This document shows positions 1 to 7,105 of a DNA stretch of 40,492 nt, in pieces (the first letter of the stretch is position 1; the number at the start of each line of letters is the position of its first letter). Made by a program: the position numbers and the translations under genes. The notes beneath the pieces were generated by a model. It saw nothing but the letters and a program-made list of their open reading frames with translations. It made no database searches and was not told where the DNA came from. The DNA comes from Ferruginibacter sp. Lineage in GTDB: Bacteria > Bacteroidota > Bacteroidia > Chitinophagales > Chitinophagaceae. The stretch is taken from NCBI GenBank assembly GCA_017988335.1, contig JAGNRZ010000007.1, forward strand, positions 1-40,492. Reading direction: 5' to 3'.

Positions 1-1
1 C

Positions 2-43
2 TATGTAGCTATTGTGGAAAAATATTTATTAGCTTTGGCTTAA
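2..43 (+). CDS. Possible 3' end of a gene entering from the left edge
   Basis: The second reading frame is open from the window edge to a TAA at 41-43 and reads YVAIVEKYLLALA. It ends 11 bases before the Zeta-like gene and in the same direction, so it could be the tail of an upstream operon partner such as an antitoxin. Thirteen codons are too few to assign anything, and the frame may be chance. Confidence 0.15.
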   Translation, partial: YVAIVEKYLLALA

Positions 44-54
44 AATAATTAAGG

Positions 55-636
55 GTGCCAAATCTCTATATAATTTCAGGATGCAATGGAGCTGGAAAAA
101 CAACAGCATCGTTTACTATACTTCCTGAAATGTTTAATTGTAAAGAATTTGTAAATGCTGATGAAATTGCCAAAGGGCTTTCACCTTTTAAACCCGAAAG
201 TGTATCGTTTCAAGCTGGGAGAATTATGCTTGAAAGAATTGATGAACTCATAGATACTAAAGTTGATTTTGCTTTTGAAACAACATTAACTACTCTTTCT
301 TATGTAAACACTATCAAATATGCAAAAGAAAAGGGTTATTCTGTAACACTGTTATTTTTTTGGCTTAATCATGTAAATTTGGCTATTGAAAGGGTTAAAA
401 TTAGAGTAAGTGAGGGTGGTCATAATATACCAGAAGATACCATTAAAAGAAGGTATTTTAGAGGCCTTAATAATTTAACTAACAAATTTATTGAGCTTTG
501 TGATTTTTGGATTGTAATAAATAATTCAAGTAAACCATTTACTTTTATAGCAGAAGGTCAAGGTAAAATAAAAATAAAAATTTACGACGAGGCAGCTTGG
601 CAACAAATAAAAAATCAGAATAATGAAAAAGACTGA
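55..636 (+). CDS. Zeta-toxin-type P-loop kinase
   Basis: A 193-residue protein with the N-terminal pattern of the Zeta toxin / AAA_33 family: MPNLYIISG leads into a Walker A loop GCNGAGKT (residues 9-16). It is followed by VNADEIAKGLSP and FAFETTLTT, the usual substrate-binding and strand segments. Family members phosphorylate small substrates, classically UDP-N-acetylglucosamine, so poisoning cell-wall synthesis; others act as ordinary kinases. The start is a GTG, with AAGG directly upstream and an in-frame stop at 46-48. Starting here gives the family's normal N-terminus. The next gene overlaps its 3' end by 14 bases, suggesting a co-translated pair. The kinase fold is secure; toxicity and substrate are inferred. 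Confidence 0.75.
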   Translation: MPNLYIISGCNGAGKTTASFTILPEMFNCKEFVNADEIAKGLSPFKPESVSFQAGRIMLERIDELIDTKVDFAFETTLTTLSYVNTIKYAKEKGYSVTLLFFWLNHVNLAIERVKIRVSEGGHNIPEDTIKRRYFRGLNNLTNKFIELCDFWIVINNSSKPFTFIAEGQGKIKIKIYDEAAWQQIKNQNNEKD

Positions 637-790
637 AGTTGATATACAAAATCTTCGTGAACTAATACGCAAAGGGTTAGACTTAACATTTCAAAAACTT
701 CTTGCACAAAAGAAAGCTCAAAATGGCATTTTTGTTTTGTCTGACAAAGGGCAAATCAAAAAATTTAAAGCCTCCGAAATTAATAACTAA
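623..790 (+). CDS. Small partner protein of the Zeta-like kinase (possible antitoxin)
   Basis: A 55-residue reading frame starts at ATG 623, inside the last codons of the kinase gene, and ends at TAA 788-790. It begins MKKTEVDIQNLRELIRKG and ends KFKASEINN, is rich in lysine, and looks mostly helical followed by a short beta-like stretch (NGIFVLSDKG). The overlap implies translational coupling. Small proteins beside Zeta-type kinases often neutralise them, but I do not recognise this family. It is the only candidate partner visible, because the upstream side is cut off by the window edge. Confidence 0.55.
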   Translation: MKKTEVDIQNLRELIRKGLDLTFQKLLAQKKAQNGIFVLSDKGQIKKFKASEINN

Positions 791-893
791 CATTATTTCT
801 GTAATAAAACTAGTTTGAATTGAATAAACAAAAAGGCGAAAGTATAATTAATACCCTCGCCATTGTAACAGGAAATATCACCTGCTTGTAATT

Positions 894-910
894 CCCCGAT
901 AAAATCGGGG
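894..910. terminator. Hairpin between convergent genes
   Basis: CCCCGAT, a three-base loop, and ATCGGGG form a perfect 7-bp stem between the end of the kinase partner gene and the end of the ferredoxin gene. Only a weak T run follows on the plus strand, so termination is likely but not certain. It could also be one of the region's palindromic repeats. Confidence 0.45.
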
Positions 911-922
911 TTTATGAAAAAG

Positions 923-1270
923 TTAAAAATGCATTCTGTCTTTTTTAGCTAAAAGCTCATCCACAGTTTCTTTGTACATTTCATCTGGTACACAGCAATC
1001 TACTGGGCATACCGCAGCACATTGTGGCTCTTCATGAAAACCTTGGCACTCTGTACACTTGTTTGGTGTAATATAATAGGTATCTGCCGCTACAGGTGCA
1101 TTACGTACATCAGCATCTACTTGGCTACCATCCATTAGTGTAAACATTCCTTTTACACTTGTACCATCGGCTACAGCCCATTCTACCCCACCTTCGTAAA
1201 TAGCGTTATTAGGGCATTCAGGCTCACAAGCCCCACAATTTATACATTCGTCTGTTATTTTTATTGCCAT
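923..1270 (-). CDS. 4Fe-4S dicluster ferredoxin
   Basis: A 115-residue soluble electron carrier. The first cluster motif is C9, C12, C15 with C19 before proline (CxxCxxCxxxCP). The second is C72, C75, C84, C88 followed by proline, with an eight-residue spacer between the second and third cysteines. An insertion of about 50 residues separates the motifs, as in longer bacterial ferredoxins. C92 and C93 are additional. It is divergent from the acyl-CoA reductase gene, an arrangement I recall in Bacteroidota, so it may supply electrons to related acyl metabolism. That link is inference. Confidence 0.9.
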   Translation of the reverse strand: MAIKITDECINCGACEPECPNNAIYEGGVEWAVADGTSVKGMFTLMDGSQVDADVRNAPVAADTYYITPNKCTECQGFHEEPQCAAVCPVDCCVPDEMYKETVDELLAKKDRMHF

Positions 1271-1307
1271 TTTCTATTCTATTTTAGATTTACGATTTTA
1301 GTTTCAA

Positions 1308-1315
1308 TAATTTTG
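1308..1315 (+). promoter_or_regulatory. Candidate -7 box for the acyl-CoA reductase gene
   Basis: TAATTTTG matches the Bacteroidota -7 consensus TAnnTTTG and lies 24 bases upstream of the chosen start at 1340. A clear -33 TTTG is not visible. Confidence 0.4.
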
Positions 1316-1339
1316 CTACACAAATGTAAACAAGGAATA

Positions 1340-2332
1340 ATGAAATTACAAAACAGGATTGAACTTTTAATAAAATTAGGTAATTATTTATTAGAAACCA
1401 ATGATGAATTACAAACAACCAAAGCAAGGGCATTTGTTGAAAATGGATGGTTTATACCCGAATTTGTAGATGCAGCTTTACACAATATAGCTACTCAATT
1501 TTTAGAGAAAGAAAAGCTAGAAAAATGGGTAAATCATTACCGTATAGATGATAATATTGGCGGCAAAAATGTAGGTATAGTTATGGCCGGCAATATACCT
1601 TTGGTAGGCTTTCATGATTTTTTATGTGTATTTATTAGTGGGCATAAACAAACCATAAAGCTTAGTAGTAAGGATAGCGTTTTGCTAAAACACATTGCTC
1701 AAAAAATGACAGATTGGAATGCTGACTTTGCCCACCATGTAGCCTTTGAAGATATGCTAAAAGGCTGCGATGCTTATATTGCTACTGGCAGTAATAATAC
1801 AGGTAGATATTTTGAACAATATTTTGGAAAATATCCCAACATAATTCGTAAAAATAGAACATCGGTGGCGGTGTTAACGGGTGAAGAAACTACAGCAGAA
1901 TTAGAAAAATTGGCAGATGATGTGCATTTATATTTTGGCTTAGGTTGCCGAAATGTTACTAAAATTTATGTGCCAGAAGGATATGATTTTGTACCTATTT
2001 TAAGAGCATTTGATAGCTATAAGTTTTTTGCCGACCATAATAAGTATAAAAACAATTACGATTATCAACTATCGCTTGCCTTGCTTAACAATATTTTTTA
2101 CATGACTAATGAGGCTACTCTGCTGATAGAAAATGAACAAATTTTTTCACCAATTAGTCAGTTAAATTATAGTTTTTACAACAATAACAGTTTATTAAAC
2201 GTTTTAAATAATAATGCAGATGTACAGTGTATTGTAGGGAAAAATTTTGTACCTTTTGGCATGGCACAACAGCCTGGCTTGATGGAATATGCAGATGGAG
2301 TTGATACTATGGAGTTTTTGTTAGGAATATGA
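1340..2332 (+). CDS. LuxC-like acyl-CoA reductase
   Basis: A protein of about 330 residues of the LuxC/acyl-CoA reductase family, which reduces activated fatty acyl groups to aldehydes with NADPH through a cysteine thioester. Visible marks are GIVMAGNIPLVGFHDFL in the nucleotide-binding half, TGSNNTGRYFE, and the catalytic-cysteine segment GLGCRNVTK. I start at ATG 1340 (MKLQNRIELL), which is preceded by AAGGA. A longer frame from a TTG at 1313 would overlap the -7 promoter box. It is divergent from the ferredoxin gene. The physiological acyl substrate is unknown; luciferase genes are absent. Confidence 0.8.
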   Translation: MKLQNRIELLIKLGNYLLETNDELQTTKARAFVENGWFIPEFVDAALHNIATQFLEKEKLEKWVNHYRIDDNIGGKNVGIVMAGNIPLVGFHDFLCVFISGHKQTIKLSSKDSVLLKHIAQKMTDWNADFAHHVAFEDMLKGCDAYIATGSNNTGRYFEQYFGKYPNIIRKNRTSVAVLTGEETTAELEKLADDVHLYFGLGCRNVTKIYVPEGYDFVPILRAFDSYKFFADHNKYKNNYDYQLSLALLNNIFYMTNEATLLIENEQIFSPISQLNYSFYNNNSLLNVLNNNADVQCIVGKNFVPFGMAQQPGLMEYADGVDTMEFLLGI

Positions 2333-2494
2333 CATGTACGAAACTCTTCCTAATTTAATGTTAAAGATCTCAGTTGGTAAATCTCATTTTGTCAGTACTT
2401 CGTTATTTTGTGGTGTTGGCAGGGAATTTGGGTTAAGAAAGTTTAGGGTTTAGATGTTTAGAGTTTAGAAAAGAAGATTTGAATTTGAGGGGAT

Positions 2495-2578
2495 GAATAA
2501 AGATATATCGTACAAGAGTGCGACGCCTATGCAGATGATTTTTGTACAAAAGTTGATAACAAAAAAGAAAAACAAAAA
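2495..2578 (+). repeat. Copy A of the GTACAAGAGTGCGACGCC repeat
   Basis: An AATAAAGATAT-like lead-in precedes an 18-base core, GTACAAGAGTGCGACGCC (2510-2527). After 24 variable bases comes GTTGATAAC (2552-2560), then an A-rich tail. The same layout occurs at 16474-16550 and, inverted, at 10571-10664. This copy ends 9 bases before the Deg protease start codon, in the same orientation. Confidence 0.8.
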
Positions 2579-2587
2579 GTATATAAA

Positions 2588-4135
2588 ATGAAAATTAAGC
2601 AAGTATTATTTACAGTAGGTATTAGTGCTGTTACTGCATTAGGTGTAATGTGGGGTTACAGCAAGTTTACAAAAAATAATAATACCTACGCTGGTCAGGA
2701 AAAAGGCAGCATGCCAAGTAATTACAAATACGCAGGTTTTTTTGATGGTGATGCCCCTCCGGGTCAAACTGCAGATTTTACGGCTCCATCGGCGGCGGCT
2801 ATACCTGCAGTGGTGCATATAAAAACAAAAACAAATGCTAAGCAAGTAACTAACAGTTTGCCAAAGCGTAATATGCCTAACAATCCGTTCAGCGATTTTT
2901 TTGGGGACGATGATTTTATGGAGCAATTTTTTGGTAACAGAAATAGAGTAATACCAGAGCAAAGAGCAAGTGGTAGCGGCGTTATAATTAGCGATGATGG
3001 TTACATTGTTACCAACAACCATGTGGTAGAAAATGCAGATGAAGTAACTATTACATTAAGCAATAAAAAAACATACAAAGCAAAAGTAATTGGTACCGAT
3101 CCATCTTATGATTTAGCAGTAATAAAAGTAGAAGCTGCTGGGTTACCATTTTTAGTATATGGGAATAGCGACGATGTAAAAATTGGGCAATGGGTTTTGG
3201 CTATTGGTTACCCTTTAAATTTAGAAACAACAGTAACCGCTGGTATTGTAAGTGCTAAAAGCCGCAGCCTTGGTTTAAATAAAGATAAAAGTGGTAGCAA
3301 AGCTGGTGGTGTAGAAAGTTTTATACAAACAGATGCTGCAGTAAACATGGGTAATAGTGGTGGTGCATTAATTAGTACAGATGCTAAATTGATAGGTATT
3401 AACAGTGCCATTGCCTCTCCTACTGGCTACTACAGCGGTTATAGCTACGCTATACCTGTAAATATTGTAAAAAAAGTAGTAGATGATTTAATAAAATTTG
3501 GTACAGTACAACGTGGTTTTTTAGGTATTCAATTTGTAGATGCTAGTAACTATACCGAAGAAGAAAAAAAGAAAATAGGTATTCCTGCAAATGCAGAAGG
3601 TATATATGCACAAGATGTACCTACTGATGGTGGTGCATATGCAGCAGGTATTCGTAAGGGTGATGTATTAACAAAAATAAACAGTACTCTTGTTTCATCT
3701 GGAGCAGAAATGCAAGGTGTAATTAGTGAATTTAAGCCCGGCGATAAAGTAAGCGTTACATATGTAAGAAACGGAAAAGAGAATGTAACAACAGTAACAC
3801 TTAAAAACAAAAGCGGCAATTTTGATGTAGTAAAAGCAGATGCTGCCTTAGATGCTTTAGGTGGTGAGTTTGTAACATTGGATAGTAAAAAAGCAAAAGA
3901 ATATGGTGTAGCTGGCGGTGTAGTGGTTAAAAAAATAAACCCCAACGGTGGCGCTTTAAACGATCAAACAAGAATGAAGGATGGCTTTGTAATTTTAAAA
4001 GTAAATGATGCCGATGTAAAAAGTGTAGATGATTTAAAAAAGCAAATTGGTGCTAATAAGAATATTACTATAAGTGGTTTTTATCCTGGCTATGATGGTG
4101 TGTATGAATATCCATTGAGTTTGGAAGGGGAATAA
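2588..4135 (+). CDS. HtrA/Deg-family periplasmic serine protease
   Basis: A 515-residue DegP/DegQ-type protease that degrades or refolds misfolded envelope proteins. Residues 7-24 form an N-terminal membrane anchor or signal peptide. The trypsin-like domain has the full catalytic triad: H145 in NNHVV, D175 in YDLAVIK and S257 in GNSGGAL. A PDZ domain starts near residue 310 (GFLGIQF) and a second PDZ-like domain covers roughly 420-510, giving the normal family length. The gene stands alone. Repeat copy A occupies its immediate upstream region and may shape its leader. A strong bidirectional terminator follows. Confidence 0.93.
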   Translation: MKIKQVLFTVGISAVTALGVMWGYSKFTKNNNTYAGQEKGSMPSNYKYAGFFDGDAPPGQTADFTAPSAAAIPAVVHIKTKTNAKQVTNSLPKRNMPNNPFSDFFGDDDFMEQFFGNRNRVIPEQRASGSGVIISDDGYIVTNNHVVENADEVTITLSNKKTYKAKVIGTDPSYDLAVIKVEAAGLPFLVYGNSDDVKIGQWVLAIGYPLNLETTVTAGIVSAKSRSLGLNKDKSGSKAGGVESFIQTDAAVNMGNSGGALISTDAKLIGINSAIASPTGYYSGYSYAIPVNIVKKVVDDLIKFGTVQRGFLGIQFVDASNYTEEEKKKIGIPANAEGIYAQDVPTDGGAYAAGIRKGDVLTKINSTLVSSGAEMQGVISEFKPGDKVSVTYVRNGKENVTTVTLKNKSGNFDVVKADAALDALGGEFVTLDSKKAKEYGVAGGVVVKKINPNGGALNDQTRMKDGFVILKVNDADVKSVDDLKKQIGANKNITISGFYPGYDGVYEYPLSLEGE

Positions 4136-4152
4136 ACAAAATAACTAAACAA

Positions 4153-4188
4153 AAAAAAATCCCCCGAAATAATTTGGGGGATTTTTTT
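4153..4188. terminator. Bidirectional rho-independent terminator
   Basis: ATCCCCC and GGGGGAT form a stem flanked by an A run on the left and a T run on the right. It works for both converging genes, the Deg protease (plus) and the amylase-family gene (minus). Confidence 0.9.
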
Positions 4189-4189
4189 G

Positions 4190-5584
4190 TTACTTCACAT
4201 ACACCAAATACTCCCACGGCTGCATTTCAAAATATTTTTCGTTGGTAAAATCATTTTCTACTAAGCTAAATGCACTTTTATATTTGCCCGTTATTAAAGC
4301 ATCTTTTACTTCAAAACGTAAAGTTTGTTTACACATATTAAGCATTACAAATACTTCTGAGTTACCATTTTTTCTGCTGCAAGCAAAAATATTAGGGTTA
4401 TCTGTTTGTATTAAATGTGTGGTTACATTAGCATCGGCAGTGCGTAAAGCAGGGTTATTTTTTTTGAGATTAAGCAGCGTTTTATAAAACGATTCAAGAG
4501 CATAGTTGCCATTCCATTCTATAACATCTTTCTCAAAAAATTTAAGTCTTTTCTTATTGGGCAACTCTTGGCCGCTATAAATCATTGGCATACCATTCCA
4601 AGTAAAACTAAATACTGCTAAGGCTTTTGCCATATCGCCGTACTTTTCGTATTCGCTGCCGTTCCAACTATTTTCATCATGGTTGGTAGTAAACCAAAGC
4701 GGAATTTTAGTATTGCCACAAATACTATCGTACTTACGTAAAACACTGTCCACTAAAAAATTTAAGCTATGCTTCCCTTCATAAAACTCTTTTGATTTGT
4801 GCATCCATTGCCAAGTATAACAAGCATCAAAAGCTTTAAAATATTCTGGCTTTTCAATGGGGTCGCTTTCTGCCAACCAAAATAATGTTTTTGTTTTTTC
4901 AAGTTCGGCTCTGGCTTGCAACCAAAAATCAAGCTCTACCCAAAAAGCTAAATCGCAACGGTAACCATCTATATCACATTCATCTATCCAAAATTTCATG
5001 GCATCAATCATGGCATTACGCATATCATAATTATTGTAATCCAATTCAATTATATCATCCATACCACTTGCTATTTTAAAATCATTCGTAGCACTATCTT
5101 TTAAATAATATTCTGGGTGTGTTTTTGTCCAAATATGATCCCAACCTGTGTGGTTAGCCACCCAATCTATAATTACTTTAAAGCCCATTTCATGTGCATG
5201 GGCTACAAATTTTTTAAAGTCTTCTACTGTGCCAAACTCCTTATCTACATCTGTATAATTACTACATGCATAATAACTACCTAAGCTACCCTTTTTTCCT
5301 TTTTGTGCAATAGGTGTTATTGGCATAAACCAAAGCGTTTCTACACCCATATCTTTCAACCTTGGCAACTCATTATAAAAAGCATTTATTGTACCTTCTT
5401 TACTATACTGCCTAAGATTTACTTCATACACATTAGTATTATTAATCCAATTAGCTACTTTAAATTCGTTTGGTATCATTACTGTTTTTACGTTTGTTTT
5501 GTTTTTATAAGAAGATTCATGTGTGGTATTATTGCAAGAAAATATACTTGCCAATAACAAACATCTAAAAATATTTTTAAGCAT
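4190..5584 (-). CDS. Alpha-amylase-family (GH13) lipoprotein
   Basis: A 464-residue GH13 glycoside hydrolase predicted to cleave or transfer alpha-glucans. The N-terminus is a lipoprotein signal ending LASIFSC, with lipidated C17. The TIM barrel carries the usual regions: VANHTG with H145, nucleophile D211 in GYRCDLAF, acid/base E239 in WLAESD, and D303 in TTNHDEN. A short beta-sheet C-terminal domain follows from about residue 385. The lipid anchor places it in the periplasm or on the outer membrane. No sus-type polysaccharide locus surrounds it, so its exact glucan substrate cannot be read from context. Confidence 0.88.
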   Translation of the reverse strand: MLKNIFRCLLLASIFSCNNTTHESSYKNKTNVKTVMIPNEFKVANWINNTNVYEVNLRQYSKEGTINAFYNELPRLKDMGVETLWFMPITPIAQKGKKGSLGSYYACSNYTDVDKEFGTVEDFKKFVAHAHEMGFKVIIDWVANHTGWDHIWTKTHPEYYLKDSATNDFKIASGMDDIIELDYNNYDMRNAMIDAMKFWIDECDIDGYRCDLAFWVELDFWLQARAELEKTKTLFWLAESDPIEKPEYFKAFDACYTWQWMHKSKEFYEGKHSLNFLVDSVLRKYDSICGNTKIPLWFTTNHDENSWNGSEYEKYGDMAKALAVFSFTWNGMPMIYSGQELPNKKRLKFFEKDVIEWNGNYALESFYKTLLNLKKNNPALRTADANVTTHLIQTDNPNIFACSRKNGNSEVFVMLNMCKQTLRFEVKDALITGKYKSAFSLVENDFTNEKYFEMQPWEYLVYVK

Positions 5585-5600
5585 ATTTAATTTTTATACT

Positions 5601-5608
5601 CAAATGTA
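5601..5608 (-). promoter_or_regulatory. Candidate -7 box for the amylase-family gene
   Basis: On the minus strand this reads TACATTTG, an exact TAnnTTTG match, 16 bases upstream of the start codon. Confidence 0.45.
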
Positions 5609-5655
5609 AGCATCAATACACAAAAACTAGCCTATACAAAATAAATTCAACCTTG

Positions 5656-5663
5656 TACCTTTG
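5656..5663 (+). promoter_or_regulatory. Candidate -7 box for ispH
   Basis: TACCTTTG matches TAnnTTTG exactly and ends 17 bases before the ispH start codon. Confidence 0.45.
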
Positions 5664-5680
5664 TAATTGTTATACTATTT

Positions 5681-6907
5681 ATGAAACAGTTTGATATTCC
5701 CATAATATATAGAAGCCCATTAATTACTGCTGTTAAAAACAAGCGTAAGGCGGCAGATAAAATGAAAAAGGATTTTACGCCTACCCTACTTGATTTTGGT
5801 GTTTTACAAATTTACTTGGCTAGGCATTTTGGGTTTTGTTATGGAGTAGAAAATGCAATAGAAATTGCTTTTAAAACAGTTGAAGAAAACCCGGGCAAGC
5901 GTATTTTTTTGTTGAGTGAAATGATACACAATCCACAAGTAAATGCAGATTTAATTAGCCGTGGCATTCAATTTTTACAAGATACTTATGGCAACAACAT
6001 TATTCCTTTTGATAGTTTAACAAAAGATGATGTAGTTATTATACCAGCATTTGGTACCACGTTGGCAATTGAACAAATGCTGAATGACAAAGGCATTGCT
6101 ACCGAAAAATACAATACCACTTGCCCCTTTGTAGAAAAAGTGTGGAACCGTAGTGAGCAAATTGCTACTAAAGGATATACTGTAGTAGTGCATGGTAAAC
6201 CCACACATGAAGAAACAAGAGCCACTTTTAGCCATGCTGCAAAAAATACACCTACAGTTATTGTAAATGATATGCAAGAAGCTATTGCATTAAGCAAATA
6301 TATTACTGGCGAAAAAGACAGTTCTCTTTTTTATGAAGAGTTTAAAAACAAATATAGTGATGGATTTAATGCTGCTACTGATTTACAGAAGATAGGTGTA
6401 GTTAATCAAACAACTATGCTAGCTAGCGATACACAAGCTATTGCCGATTTTTTAAAACAAGTAATGATTGAAAAATATCAATTAGATAATGCTACCATAG
6501 GAGAAAGGTTTGCAGACACCAAAGATACCTTATGCTATGCCACTAATGATAACCAAGGTGCTGTGTATGGCTTATTGGAAACGGCTGCCGATTTTGCCAT
6601 AGTAGTTGGCGGATACAATAGCAGCAATACCTCTCATTTAGTAGAACTATGTGAAGAAAAATTACCTACCTATTTCATAAACGATGCTAATAAAATAATT
6701 TCTTCTACTCAAATTCAACATTATAATTTTCATACAAAAGAAGAGATTACTACTTCAAATTTTTTACCCACTAATAAGCCTTGTAAAATTTTAATTACTA
6801 GTGGTGCTAGCTGCCCAGATGCTTTAGTAGAGGGTGTGATTGAAAAGTTAGTTTCATTTTTTCCTACTAGTAAAAGTATTGAAGAGGTTATGTGGCAATT
6901 TAATTAA
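5681..6907 (+). CDS. ispH: 4-hydroxy-3-methylbut-2-enyl diphosphate reductase
   Basis: A 408-residue IspH, the last enzyme of the MEP isoprenoid pathway, which reduces HMBPP to IPP and DMAPP with a 4Fe-4S cluster. The three cluster cysteines are C53 (GFCYGVENA), C148 (NTTCPFVEKV) and C378 (SGASCPDALVEG). The length is that of the longer plant/Bacteroidota-type enzymes, with about 40 extra residues at the N-terminus. The partner step ispG is at 30491-32401 in this window. It appears to be transcribed alone from the TACCTTTG box. Confidence 0.93.
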   Translation: MKQFDIPIIYRSPLITAVKNKRKAADKMKKDFTPTLLDFGVLQIYLARHFGFCYGVENAIEIAFKTVEENPGKRIFLLSEMIHNPQVNADLISRGIQFLQDTYGNNIIPFDSLTKDDVVIIPAFGTTLAIEQMLNDKGIATEKYNTTCPFVEKVWNRSEQIATKGYTVVVHGKPTHEETRATFSHAAKNTPTVIVNDMQEAIALSKYITGEKDSSLFYEEFKNKYSDGFNAATDLQKIGVVNQTTMLASDTQAIADFLKQVMIEKYQLDNATIGERFADTKDTLCYATNDNQGAVYGLLETAADFAIVVGGYNSSNTSHLVELCEEKLPTYFINDANKIISSTQIQHYNFHTKEEITTSNFLPTNKPCKILITSGASCPDALVEGVIEKLVSFFPTSKSIEEVMWQFN

Positions 6908-7048
6908 CAAGGCGGCTGTTAGCTCTGTATTAGACGATGTAAAATTCATGTGCAAAAGGTTGTCTTTTACTTTATCAAAAGGAACTACTGCAAAAAAATC
7001 GTGGCTATACTTTTGTAAAAGATGTGCTAACCTTATGGTATTATTCAT
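6854..7048 (-). pseudogene. Truncated 5' remnant, possibly of an M23-type peptidase gene
   Basis: A 64-codon minus-strand frame begins MNNTIRLAHLLQKYSHDFF, then AVVPFDKVKDNLLHMNFTSS. The pattern (leucine-rich helix, H-x-F, VVPF, KD-L, NFT-N-EL) is one I associate with the start of Bacteroidota M23-family (LytM-like) peptidases of about 200 residues or more. After about 45 residues the resemblance stops, and the frame runs over the end of ispH to a stop. It lies 57 bases downstream of leuS in the same direction. I read it as a gene start whose remainder was deleted. A chance frame or an intact small protein is possible. Confidence 0.4.
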
Positions 7049-7105
7049 ATCGTAAAGCTATGCTTAATTAAATACATCATTAAGCTTAAAAAATAAATTA
7101 ATTAT

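Noticed and set aside
2333-2494. Possible gene fragment between the acyl-CoA reductase and repeat copy A
   Set aside because: Only short frames and a GTTTAGGGTTTAGATG-like simple repeat are present; nothing protein-like was seen on either strand.
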